64,000 nt of DNA, from the NCBI GenBank assembly GCA_001871195.1, contig MNXA01000053.1, positions 24,605 to 88,604 on the forward strand, in the 5' to 3' direction. Below, one piece after another: positions 7,518 to 15,322 of the stretch. A program made the position numbers and the translations under genes. The DNA comes from Zetaproteobacteria bacterium CG1_02_55_237. Lineage in GTDB: Bacteria; Pseudomonadota; Zetaproteobacteria; Mariprofundales; Mariprofundaceae. Positions within the stretch are counted from its first letter, which is position 1. Every line of letters starts with the position of its first letter. The notes below the pieces were generated by a model. It saw nothing but the letters and a program-made list of their open reading frames with translations. It searched no databases and was not told where the DNA came from.

Positions 7518-9923
7518 TTAAAGTCCCAAGTCAAAAAAGTCTTTCTTTTTTTGGTTCGGGTTGCTCTCTGTCGAATCGGGACGGCTTGTTTCGCGTGGTG
7601 CAGTGCCAATACGGAATGATTCAAGGAAGGGGTGTTTGGTGTTCGGGCCGGGAAGCAGGCCGGTATCCGGATCAATTGCTACCCATTCAATGCCTTCGGG
7701 CGCTGCGAAGTTCAGCTTGGGGCGCTCCAGGTGAAAGGCTTGCATCGCAGCTAGCCAGGTGGGCAAGGCCGCCTGCGCACCTGTCTCACGTCGGCCCATG
7801 GGGGTAGGGATATCGCGACCTGTCCATACGCCGGTCAGCACCTGAGGTGTATAGCCCATAAACCATGCGTCGACCTGATTGTTGGTTGTGCCGGTTTTTC
7901 CGGCGGCAGGGCGCCCCAGAGCAAGAGCCCGTCGGCCTGTGCCGTGCTGAATCACGCCATGCATCATATTGGTGGCCAGAAATGCATTGACCGGATCAAG
8001 CGTTTGTTCGGCAGGTTGCATAGCATTGTTGATAGCGAGCACAGGATCGGCATGACAGGTCTGGCAACGATGGCCAGCCACCGAGCGGTGCAATGTCTTG
8101 CCGTTGCGATCCTGGATCTGCTGGATACTGACCGGGCTCCAGCGTTGACCTCCGCTGGCAATCACCGCATAGGATTCAGTCAGCTCCTTAAGCGTGACCT
8201 CAGTAACACCGAGCGCCAGAGCCAACTGGGGGGGGAACTTTCGATTGAATAGATAGTTGTCATTCAGGGCCTGATTAAAGCGATTGATGCCGATGTCCTG
8301 AAGCAGCTTTATCGAGGCCAGATTGCGTGAATGTTCCAGAGCATTGCGTAGGGTGACTGCGCCGGAAAATTTGTTCTTGTAGTTTTCTGGGCGCCAGAAT
8401 TCATCATTCTTCAGGTTCTCGAACACAACCGGAGAATCCATAATGATACTGGCAGGTGTATAACCCGCCTGCATGGCTGTCTCGTAGAGAAATGGCTTGA
8501 AGGCACTTCCAGGCTGACGGTTGGCACTATCCACGCGATCGAAATCACCCAGATTGAAATCGAAACCGCCGACGCGTGCCAGTACTGTTCCTTTCTTCAA
8601 ATCAATCGAATAAAGGGCTGATTCGATTGACGGTTGCTGGGTCAGGCGGACACCGCCTTTGCCATCTCCTTGCAGCCATATCTCATCACCGCTAATCCAG
8701 TGGCGCGGGTGCTCAGGCACTGTTGTTTCTGCCTCTGAATCAGGAGTAGGGGGCTGCTGAGTTGCCTCCTGTTTTTCCCACTGCCAGACAGGCTTGCTAA
8801 TTTTCCACTGGTCAATGCCATCGTTCAGCAACAGCTCACCGTCCGGCATCACCTCTTCGACGAGTGCTGGAATAATTTCGTCGTCGCGCAGGGTATGATC
8901 CTCTGTTGCGCGGCGATTATCCGCCCATGTGGTGAGCAGGGCTGGCCATTCGTCAGCAGGATGGTGTACCGGCATGCGATACAACTGGCGGTGTTCCAGA
9001 TCCAAAATGCCTTTGCGTACGGCATAAACTGCAGCATCTTCAGCTCGCCAGTCGTAGGGAATGGTGATGCTGAGTCCTTGCCTTCTTAATGTCTGCTTGC
9101 CGAAACGCTCAATAAGTTGCTGATAGATCATATTGGCGTAGGCGTTTGATAGCCGATCTGCAGGCAATGGAGCAAGATTCAGCGGTTCCTGCTGAGCTGT
9201 AGCCACTGCCTCAGCATCGGCGAAACCAGCATTTTTCATCATGCCCAGCACAAGATTTCGCCTTTGGACAGCAAGATCGGGATGCAGGTGGGGGGCATAA
9301 TATCCGGGAGCCTTGGGGAGGCCTGCTAACATGGCTGATTCTGCCAAAGTCAGCTCATCAAGCCTTTTACCGAAGTAGCGCCATGCGGCGCTGGCTACGC
9401 CATAGGCACCACGGCCAAGATAAATCTGATTTAAGTAAAGGTGGAGAATGTCATCCTTGCTGAAATCCTCTTCAATACGCTGGGCAAGGATGAGTTCGCG
9501 AATTTTGCGGGTGTAGGAGCGTTCCGAGCTAAGCAGAAAGTTTTTGGCAACCTGTTGGGTAATGGTGGATCCGCCCTGTACAGTGTGTCCTGCCCTCATG
9601 TTGGCAATGGCTGCAGAGAGGATGCGCGCTGGATTTACGCCAGGATGCTGGTAGAAATGCTCATCCTCGGCAGCCATGAATGCGTTGCGCAAGTGTTGCG
9701 GAATGTCTTTAAGGGGGGTAATAATGCGATGCTCGTCGGCATATTCGGCCAAAAGTTCGCCATCCGTACTAAATACGCGGGTAACGAGGGGAGGCTGGTA
9801 ATCTGCCAGGCTGCTCAACTTTGGCAGGTCGCTGGCGAAATATAGATAGATGCCTGTGATGCCGATCACGGAAGCAACAGTGCCAATAAGGATGAATTTG
9901 AGCATGAGTATGATAATGCGCAT
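7518..9923 (-). CDS. mrcA: Bifunctional class A penicillin-binding protein (PBP1A)
   Basis: The 801-aa protein has an N-terminal membrane anchor (residues 7-30). The GT51 glycosyltransferase includes catalytic E86 in AAEDEHFYQHPG and GGSTITQQVAKN at 118-128. A long OB-like insert follows (about 290-440). The transpeptidase carries S473 in GSAFKP, S532-x-N534 in HSRN and K676-T-G. It polymerises and cross-links peptidoglycan in the periplasm. The convergent neighbour is the activator lpoA. A CQTCH motif at 620-624 lies where E. coli PBP1A has a CxxC pair. The start ATG (9923) overlaps the divergent fimT candidate start; MLKF at 9905 is an alternative. Confidence 0.95.
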   Translation of the reverse strand: MRIIILMLKFILIGTVASVIGITGIYLYFASDLPKLSSLADYQPPLVTRVFSTDGELLAEYADEHRIITPLKDIPQHLRNAFMAAEDEHFYQHPGVNPARILSAAIANMRAGHTVQGGSTITQQVAKNFLLSSERSYTRKIRELILAQRIEEDFSKDDILHLYLNQIYLGRGAYGVASAAWRYFGKRLDELTLAESAMLAGLPKAPGYYAPHLHPDLAVQRRNLVLGMMKNAGFADAEAVATAQQEPLNLAPLPADRLSNAYANMIYQQLIERFGKQTLRRQGLSITIPYDWRAEDAAVYAVRKGILDLEHRQLYRMPVHHPADEWPALLTTWADNRRATEDHTLRDDEIIPALVEEVMPDGELLLNDGIDQWKISKPVWQWEKQEATQQPPTPDSEAETTVPEHPRHWISGDEIWLQGDGKGGVRLTQQPSIESALYSIDLKKGTVLARVGGFDFNLGDFDRVDSANRQPGSAFKPFLYETAMQAGYTPASIIMDSPVVFENLKNDEFWRPENYKNKFSGAVTLRNALEHSRNLASIKLLQDIGINRFNQALNDNYLFNRKFPPQLALALGVTEVTLKELTESYAVIASGGQRWSPVSIQQIQDRNGKTLHRSVAGHRCQTCHADPVLAINNAMQPAEQTLDPVNAFLATNMMHGVIQHGTGRRALALGRPAAGKTGTTNNQVDAWFMGYTPQVLTGVWTGRDIPTPMGRRETGAQAALPTWLAAMQAFHLERPKLNFAAPEGIEWVAIDPDTGLLPGPNTKHPFLESFRIGTAPRETSRPDSTESNPNQKKKDFFDLGL

Positions 9924-10425
9924 TGGCCAAAGCCTAGGACGAAGCTATGCCCCCCGGCAAGGGGTGACTGCAGGTTGCGGCTCTGCTTGTACAAGTGACG
10001 ATGAAAGGGGCTTCTCGCTGATAGAGATGATTCTCGTTATTGCCATTATCGGCATCATCTCAGCCTTTGCCCTGCCGAATTTCAGCGAATGGCGTGAACG
10101 TCAGGCTGTGAACAGTGCAACCAAATCACTGCTTTCGCATATGAAACAGGCGAGAGTGATCGCCATGGCCGAAAACAGAAATGTGAACATTACTTTCGCG
10201 GCTGACAGCTATACCTATGATGATAACTCGGGCGGTGCATGCGGGCTGTGCAAGCCTCAGACAGTTGCATTCACCAATTTTACTAGCAATTTGACTATTA
10301 CGCCGACCACTACACGAACTTTCAGTAGTCGTGGTACGGTTAATTCCGGTACGATTACACTGGCGGCAGGTGGAGCAAGCCACGCCCTGGTTTTGAATAT
10401 CATCGGCAGAGCCTACCAGCAATGA
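9916..10425 (+). CDS. fimT: Type IV minor pilin, FimT/GspH family
   Basis: The prepilin peptidase site ERG|FSLIEMILVIAIIGIISAF is plain, with Glu at +5 and a hydrophobic N-terminal helix; the mature part is about 138 aa. The globular domain has the GspH-like pattern (NSATKSLLSHMKQARVIAMAENRNV). A single disulphide-capable pair (CGLC) is present. The start is uncertain: ATG at 9916 would give a 32-residue leader, and GTG at 9964 a 16-residue leader, closer to normal. Neither has a strong ribosome-binding site. The stop overlaps the next gene (ATGA), making it the first gene of a four-gene minor-pilin operon. Confidence 0.85.
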   Translation: MRIGQSLGRSYAPRQGVTAGCGSACTSDDERGFSLIEMILVIAIIGIISAFALPNFSEWRERQAVNSATKSLLSHMKQARVIAMAENRNVNITFAADSYTYDDNSGGACGLCKPQTVAFTNFTSNLTITPTTTRTFSSRGTVNSGTITLAAGGASHALVLNIIGRAYQQ

Positions 10426-10907
10426 AAATATCAATGGACAAGCTGCAGAAGGGATTCACCCTGATTGAGATTATGATTGTGTTGCTGGTAACAGCGGTTG
10501 CGCTGCTGGCGCTGGGAACATTCTCACTTTCCGTGATGGATTCCGGAACCCAATCGCGTGAACGACTGAACGCCGTGCATCTTGCCGAGCAGGTAATTGA
10601 GGAATGGCAGCATAACAGCAATGATTATTTCCCAACTATCGCAGCGGATTGCTCAATGAGTGCTGGCAGCGCAGTGCTGACAGCGGCTAGTACATCAATC
10701 TGTACTCCGGCAACAGGTGTGAATGTGAGTTTCACTATTGTGGCAAGTGTGGCTGATGCGAACGCGCCTTTGCCCAGTGACCTGAGTAATTTTCAGGCAA
10801 TGACAGCAATGGGTTTAGGCAATACCCCTATGGTGAAACTGGTAACGGTAAGTTGGCCTCATAAGGGATCGACCAATTCCATTTACCTGACCCATCTGAC
10901 ACGATGA
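10422..10907 (+). CDS. pilV: Type IV pilus minor pilin PilV
   Basis: The 161-aa prepilin has the leader MKISMDKLQKG|FTLIEIMIVLLVTAVALLALG. The following pattern (SVMDSGTQSRERLNAVHLAEQVIEEWQ) is typical of PilV, the minor pilin that joins the priming complex with FimT/FimU, PilW, PilX and PilE. The gene is coupled on both sides by ATGA overlaps. The assignment to PilV rather than another minor pilin rests on the order fimT-V-W-X and the N-terminal pattern. Confidence 0.85.
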   Translation: MKISMDKLQKGFTLIEIMIVLLVTAVALLALGTFSLSVMDSGTQSRERLNAVHLAEQVIEEWQHNSNDYFPTIAADCSMSAGSAVLTAASTSICTPATGVNVSFTIVASVADANAPLPSDLSNFQAMTAMGLGNTPMVKLVTVSWPHKGSTNSIYLTHLTR

Positions 10908-11425
10908 AGACAGGAGAAGCCTTGAGCAAAACAATGCAGCCTGATCGAATGGAATCGCGGGGATTCACCCTGATTGAGCTGATGATTTCCATGGCCATAG
11001 GTCTGATCATTCTGATCGGCATGATGTTGATGTTCACCAGTAATACAAAGGTTTCAAACGCCTTGGCTTCGCGCACCGAGCGCCTGGGTGATTTGTATCT
11101 GGTCAGTCAGGTCATGCAGACCGAACTACGCAATGCTCAGGCTGGTTCAATAAGCTGGAGTTCCAACGTTCTTGCTTATACCAGCCAGGATGGCGATAGC
11201 GCCCAGTTTGAATACCAGCGAACGAGCAATGATAGGCTGTACTGGCAAAGACCGGGTTTTGCAAACTTTGAGGAAGTGGTTCGAGAGCTGGACACAACAG
11301 CCGGCATGACCGTTACCGGTACTGCCTCAGGGGTGTGGACGGTGACACTAAGATCTGCCTATGAGGATGAAAATCGTGATATTAAAACCCTAGATTTATC
11401 GTTCAAGGCGTGGGCGAGGAATTGA
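10904..11425 (+). CDS. pilW: Type IV pilus minor pilin PilW
   Basis: The 173-aa prepilin has the cleavage site ESRG|FTLIELMISMAIGLIILIGMM, the LMISMAIGL pattern usual in PilW, and a short globular domain. At 173 aa it is much shorter than typical PilW proteins (often 250-350 aa), so this is a reduced version. The start overlaps pilV by ATGA. It likely primes pilus assembly with the neighbouring minor pilins. Confidence 0.82.
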   Translation: MKTGEALSKTMQPDRMESRGFTLIELMISMAIGLIILIGMMLMFTSNTKVSNALASRTERLGDLYLVSQVMQTELRNAQAGSISWSSNVLAYTSQDGDSAQFEYQRTSNDRLYWQRPGFANFEEVVRELDTTAGMTVTGTASGVWTVTLRSAYEDENRDIKTLDLSFKAWARN

Positions 11426-11427
11426 GT

Positions 11428-12285
11428 ATGCAATATACTCACGCTAAATCCGAGCGGGGTTTTGTGCTGGCCACGGCGCTGATTATGCTTTCTCTGTTAT
11501 CACTGATGGCAATTGCCATGTATTTTACCGGGCGCGCGTCCGTTCATGTTAGCAGTGGCGCCCAGCATAGCACGGAAGGCCATTATTTTGCCGAAACAGC
11601 TGTCAATTACATGATTTGGGCCATGCGTAACGATGCTGAGTTTGACAGCTTTAGTTATGGTGGCGTAGCACCGTTTGGCGAGCCTCCTGTAACTCCAACC
11701 AATGCAGCAACCGTAGGGGACTGGAGTGAGCTGATGGATAATTTGTCAGATCCCGGTCCCACGGCCATCAGCGATTCAACTGCTGCGGGGACCTCCGGGC
11801 AGGTGATGTATTACGATAATTCACCCTTGTATTTGAGTGGTACAGCTAATCGGGCCATTATCTGGCCCTTGCCCACTTCCGGCGGAAATCCCGTTTATCC
11901 GACCATGTATAACATCAGCGCAAGTCTGCCTCGTTTTATCCGGTTGGATATCGATTCGGCCGGTAATGTGACGCCTTCGATTCCTGCTTTGCCGCATATT
12001 GCTTCGCCGGCAACAGATGGGAGCGATGATATTCCTGAAAATGGCGCGATAGCCTGGCTGACTACGGGTAATTCGGCGACAGATTTCGAGCTTGATCCCA
12101 CTTTGGCAGTTTGTACTGCGCTCTCCGCAGCTCCTTTAGGGGCGGTAGCGTGTGACAAGGGTACGGGCAACTGGCTGTTGCCCACAGGAACGATTGCTGC
12201 TGGTACGCTGCATGGCATTGTGGTGTATGCCATCGGTTATGTCGGCGGGCGGCCAAGCAGTATTATTCGGGCTCAGATCAAGTGA
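11428..12285 (+). CDS. pilX: Type IV pilus assembly protein PilX
   Basis: The 285-aa protein starts at ATG 11428 with GAGGA seven bases upstream; the frame also extends to a GTG at 11410. The N-terminus (SERGFVLATALIMLSLLSLMAIAMYFTGR) is the PilX_N pattern, which lacks the canonical Glu5 of major pilins, as other PilX/GspK-type minor pilins do. The rest is a Ser/Thr/Gly/Ala-rich exported domain. No pilY1 or pilE gene follows, so the usual tip adhesin must lie elsewhere or be absent. Confidence 0.8.
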   Translation: MQYTHAKSERGFVLATALIMLSLLSLMAIAMYFTGRASVHVSSGAQHSTEGHYFAETAVNYMIWAMRNDAEFDSFSYGGVAPFGEPPVTPTNAATVGDWSELMDNLSDPGPTAISDSTAAGTSGQVMYYDNSPLYLSGTANRAIIWPLPTSGGNPVYPTMYNISASLPRFIRLDIDSAGNVTPSIPALPHIASPATDGSDDIPENGAIAWLTTGNSATDFELDPTLAVCTALSAAPLGAVACDKGTGNWLLPTGTIAAGTLHGIVVYAIGYVGGRPSSIIRAQIK

Positions 12286-12507
12286 TGGGGCGCGATGTGA
12301 CTTGCCAAGGGCGAATATCCCTACTATGTTAATTCGCTAAATATTTTTGGTGGCTGTATTAGTGCTTATAGGGTGGATAAGCGACATGCATATTTGTGAT
12401 GCGCATCACATTGGAAGCAGAAAAGTCATGTCAGTGTTCGCTGAGATAGGAAATGTAAAAATTACTAGATGAGACTTAAAAGTAGTTCCAAGAGGAGGAA
12501 TTATAAA
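12286..12507. other. Intergenic promoter region ahead of the first CH..H..H..C secreted protein gene
   Basis: No gene seen. The region holds a perfect CRP-type palindrome (12395-12410) and AT-rich sequence downstream, including TAAAAAT at about 12456-12462 as a possible -10. A strong AGAGGAGG ribosome-binding site sits just before the ATG at 12508. Confidence 0.6.
12395..12410. promoter_or_regulatory. CRP-family binding site (perfect palindrome)
   Basis: The sequence TGTGATGCGCATCACA is an exact TGTGA-N6-TCACA match and a perfect 16-bp palindrome, 98 bases before the ATG at 12508. A second exact TGTGA-N6-TCACA site precedes the paralogous gene. Confidence 0.7.
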
Positions 12508-13236
12508 ATGAATAAGACAGCAAAACATATTTCTACCATTCTATTCGGCAGTGTCGCATGGGTGGTGTGCGCAGTTGCGTTGCCGATAAATCAGGCATAT
12601 GCAGGCAATGAGAATGGTAATGGTAATGGTAATGGCAGTGAGAAGGTGACGCTGTGTCATGTACCGCCCGGGAATTCCAATAATCCGCAGACGCTTAGCG
12701 TCGATTCTTCTGCAGTGGATAGTCACCTCACGCAGCACGATGGGGATTATTTGGGTGCATGCGCAGATGATAAAGATAAGGATAAAGACAAATCATCCAA
12801 ATCATCCAGCTCTGAAAAGACCTGTGTAAGTCTTACGCTGCTCGTGGAAAGCGTCAGTAAAGATAAAGATAAGGAAGACGGCAAGGCCAAGGAAGAGCAC
12901 GACAACTCGAGCCAGTCAGAGTCTAGCGGTGATAACGACGGCAAGGCAGATCACGACACTAAAGCCAAGGATCATGAGGATAAGTCCAAGGAGTATGCGG
13001 ACAAGTCCAAGGAAATCGAAGAGGTTCAGAGCAATTGTACCGCTTTGGTTACCGATGTGGATAGCGGCACCACGACCCCTGAGCCTGGTGTTTGGGTTTC
13101 AGGAAATGCCGATGCTATCAACGAGGCTATTGCACTGGATGGTGGAGCAGTGACGTTGTTTGACAGCAACTCAGGCGGCAATGCGAGTACCCCAGATAGT
13201 TCGATGGAGTCCTATCGCGAAATTCGCGGCGAATAA
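12508..13236 (+). CDS. Secreted Cys/His-motif protein A, highly charged, unknown function
   Basis: The 242-aa protein has a Sec signal peptide (cleavage likely after QAYA at residue 32) and then a Gly/Asn run. A compact motif CHVPPGN at C50-H51 is followed by H73, H77 and C85 (C-H-x21-H-x3-H-x7-C), which looks like a metal site. I recall the CHxPPGN pattern from other secreted environmental-bacterial proteins, but no assigned function. Residues about 87-180 are a low-complexity Lys/Asp/Ser/Glu region. The last residues (PDSSMESYREIRG) nearly match the end of the downstream paralogue. The start has a strong AGAGGAGG site. It is a monocistronic unit with a CRP-type site and its own terminator. 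Function unknown. Confidence 0.75.
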   Translation: MNKTAKHISTILFGSVAWVVCAVALPINQAYAGNENGNGNGNGSEKVTLCHVPPGNSNNPQTLSVDSSAVDSHLTQHDGDYLGACADDKDKDKDKSSKSSSSEKTCVSLTLLVESVSKDKDKEDGKAKEEHDNSSQSESSGDNDGKADHDTKAKDHEDKSKEYADKSKEIEEVQSNCTALVTDVDSGTTTPEPGVWVSGNADAINEAIALDGGAVTLFDSNSGGNASTPDSSMESYREIRGE

Positions 13237-13252
13237 TAATATTCCCGCTATC

Positions 13253-13286
13253 AAAGGGCGCCCCGGGTAACCGGGGTGCCCTTTTT
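13253..13286 (+). terminator. Rho-independent terminator after secreted protein A
   Basis: A long GC-rich stem (AAGGGC-G-CCCCGG / CCGGGG-T-GCCCTT) with a GTAA loop runs into a T-rich tract (TTTTTATTT), 17 bases after the stop. Confidence 0.85.
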
Positions 13287-13357
13287 ATTTGCCTCTCCAA
13301 TAGCGGATTGTAAGTCGTGTTTGGCCATATTTACGAATGATTATAAATAAGCCGATA

Positions 13358-13373
13358 TGTGAGTTCTGTCACA
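13358..13373. promoter_or_regulatory. CRP-family binding site, class II-like spacing
   Basis: TGTGAGTTCTGTCACA is an exact TGTGA-N6-TCACA match; flanking bases extend it to ATGTGA/TCACAT. Its centre (13365.5) is about 41 bases upstream of the start predicted from a TATGCT -10 element at 13394-13399. That is the classic activator position. Confidence 0.7.
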
Positions 13374-13388
13374 TGTTTAGATGAAGAT

Positions 13389-13408
13389 TGTGCTATGCTG
13401 ATAGCACA
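13389..13408. repeat. Inverted repeat overlapping the predicted -10 of secreted protein B
   Basis: TGTGCTAT-GCTG-ATAGCACA has perfect 8-bp arms. It covers the TATGCT element and could be a second operator or the 5' hairpin of the transcript. Confidence 0.55.
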
Positions 13409-13462
13409 TTGCGGGCCTGTGTGGGGGGGGTATCCCATTAATGGCGGCAAGAGGAGGTAAAG

Positions 13463-14047
13463 ATGAATAAGACAATAAATCGCATTTCCCTGTTGCTGTT
13501 CGGGAGCATGGCTTGGTTTCTATGTGTCGCTGTACAGCCAGGAGTTCAGATGGATGTGGGTATCGGCCAAGCTGAGGCCATTGATTTCAGCGCAGATGAG
13601 CTTGTATGCGTAGACAGGGCACTGGTTTTGAGTTCGGTGGGGTTCATCGTCAGCGATGACGATATGAGTTCAACAACCAGCACGGTGCTTTGCCATGTAT
13701 CGCAAGGTAAAGGCGGAAAAAATCATAATACGCTTACCTTGCCGGACGCTTCAGTGGGAAAGCACATGAATAAGCATTCGGGCGATCATCTGGGTCCATG
13801 CATCGGCACTGAGGCACCGGATCCCATAACATCAGTGGATACAACGTGTATTGATTCCTTGCCGAAGTGTATGTCTTTGGGTGGAACGGCAACGAATGGC
13901 GTCTGGATTCCGGAGAGCGGGATGAATGTAGACGGTACACTCAATGTAACCATCCTTGATGATTACTTCGCACAAACATGCGCAAGCGGTGCAAGCGGCA
14001 TGCCGGACAGCTCGCATAAGTCATACCGAGACATTCACGGTATGTGA
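13463..14047 (+). CDS. Secreted Cys/His-motif protein B, paralogue of the upstream gene
   Basis: The 194-aa protein has a signal peptide starting MNKT..IS..LFGS.AW, almost the same as its upstream paralogue, with likely cleavage after GQAEA (residue 39). The Cys/His constellation is retained: C77-H78, H101, H105, C113 (C-H-x22-H-x3-H-x7-C). The PPGN part is replaced by SQGKG and the charged low-complexity region is absent. The C-terminus (PDSSHKSYRDIHG) matches the paralogue. Extra Cys residues (C49, and the pair in TTCIDSLPKC) could form disulphides. A GAGGAGG ribosome-binding site precedes the ATG. Expression is likely CRP-dependent. Function unknown. Confidence 0.75.
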   Translation: MNKTINRISLLLFGSMAWFLCVAVQPGVQMDVGIGQAEAIDFSADELVCVDRALVLSSVGFIVSDDDMSSTTSTVLCHVSQGKGGKNHNTLTLPDASVGKHMNKHSGDHLGPCIGTEAPDPITSVDTTCIDSLPKCMSLGGTATNGVWIPESGMNVDGTLNVTILDDYFAQTCASGASGMPDSSHKSYRDIHGM

Positions 14048-14068
14048 TTTGTCCTTCCATCGAGAGCA

Positions 14069-14100
14069 AGAGGGCACCTCAGATATTTGGGGTGCCTTCT
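14069..14100 (+). terminator. Terminator after secreted protein B
   Basis: The stem AGAGGGCACC / GGTGCCTTCT has an AT-rich loop. It resembles the GGGTGCCCTTT arm of the terminator after the upstream paralogue, so the terminator seems to have been duplicated with the gene. Confidence 0.7.
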
Positions 14101-14248
14101 TTCCATCAATTTAGTTAGTGTTCGAAATAGCCCTTGTTACTGCCGAAGAATTTGCATTGATGGTGTAATGTTCATCTTGACATTATTCCTTTATATAAGG
14201 TACGTTACCATGCTCCGTGAGTGCATTGCATAAAGAGAGAGGTGGAAG

Positions 14249-15322
14249 TTGAATCTGTTTTCCCGCAAGTTGGATATATTGGTCGCCGTGGACATCAGCT
14301 CCGCGGCCGTCAAGCTTGTCGAGCTTGGTAAGGTGCGTGGCGGCTTCGAGTTGAAATCGATGGCAATTGTTCCGCTGCCGCGCGATGTGATTGTCGAAAA
14401 TGAGATTATTGACTCCATGACTGTTACACAGGCCCTTGAGGATGCTGTGCGAATTGCTTCTCCATCTTCCCATGATGTTGCTTTCGCAGTGTCGGGCAAT
14501 GCATTGATCATCAAGACCGTAAACATGCCCTTGATGACCGAGCTGCAACTCGAAGCATCCATCGAATTTGAAGCGGATCAGCACATTCCTTACGATATGG
14601 AAGATGTGTACCTCGACTTCCAGATTTTGGGTGTGACTGAAGATGGCACGGAAATGGAAGTGGTGCTTGTTGCCTGCAAGCGCGATGTAATTGAGGCCTA
14701 TCAACAAGTGATTCAGGAAGCTGGATTGACAGTCAAGTGTGTGGATTGTGCGGTTTTCGCTTTGGAGAATGCTACTGAAATTCTGATTGAAAGTGCGCTG
14801 GACTCAGGTGAGGCGCCTGGCGAAGTGGATGTGAGTGTCCATGCGCTGGCCAATATTGGTGCTAACTTTACCAATATCAATATCTTGCATGGTGGGCAGA
14901 TGGCGTTTGTGCGTGATCAGTTCTTCGGTGGCAATCAACTGACCCAGGAGATTCAGGAGGCGCATGGCATTAGTTTCCAGGCCGCAGAGCAAATGAAATT
15001 GGAAAATTTCTCCGGTATAGATGATGTTGCTATTGAGAATTATTTTACTGCCTTAGCAGATGAATTGGTGCGCACGCTTGATTTCTATGCTGTTCGGCAT
15101 GCGGACTTCCCGGTTCAAAAGCTTTTTCTGAGCGGTGGTGGAGCACTTGTTCCCGGCACTGCTGAACAGGTTGAACAACGTTTGGGTATCGACACGAAGG
15201 TGTTGAATCCTTTTTCGGTGATTAAGTCATCGCCCAACAAGTTTGATCCCGACTATCTGAATAAAATTGGTCCGATGATGATGGTTCCTGTCGGCCTGGC
15301 ATTGCGGAGCTTCGATAAATGA
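14249..15322 (+). CDS. pilM: Type IV pilus inner-membrane platform protein PilM
   Basis: The 357-aa actin-like ATPase-fold protein has phosphate-loop patterns (LVAVDISSAAVKLVEL near the N-terminus and LFLSGGGALVPG near residue 295). PilM sits on the cytoplasmic face and binds the PilN N-terminal tail. The start is a TTG (14249) with an AGAGAGGTGG ribosome-binding site; an upstream in-frame ATG at 14210 runs into a stop. The stop overlaps pilN by ATGA. Confidence 0.95.
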   Translation: MNLFSRKLDILVAVDISSAAVKLVELGKVRGGFELKSMAIVPLPRDVIVENEIIDSMTVTQALEDAVRIASPSSHDVAFAVSGNALIIKTVNMPLMTELQLEASIEFEADQHIPYDMEDVYLDFQILGVTEDGTEMEVVLVACKRDVIEAYQQVIQEAGLTVKCVDCAVFALENATEILIESALDSGEAPGEVDVSVHALANIGANFTNINILHGGQMAFVRDQFFGGNQLTQEIQEAHGISFQAAEQMKLENFSGIDDVAIENYFTALADELVRTLDFYAVRHADFPVQKLFLSGGGALVPGTAEQVEQRLGIDTKVLNPFSVIKSSPNKFDPDYLNKIGPMMMVPVGLALRSFDK

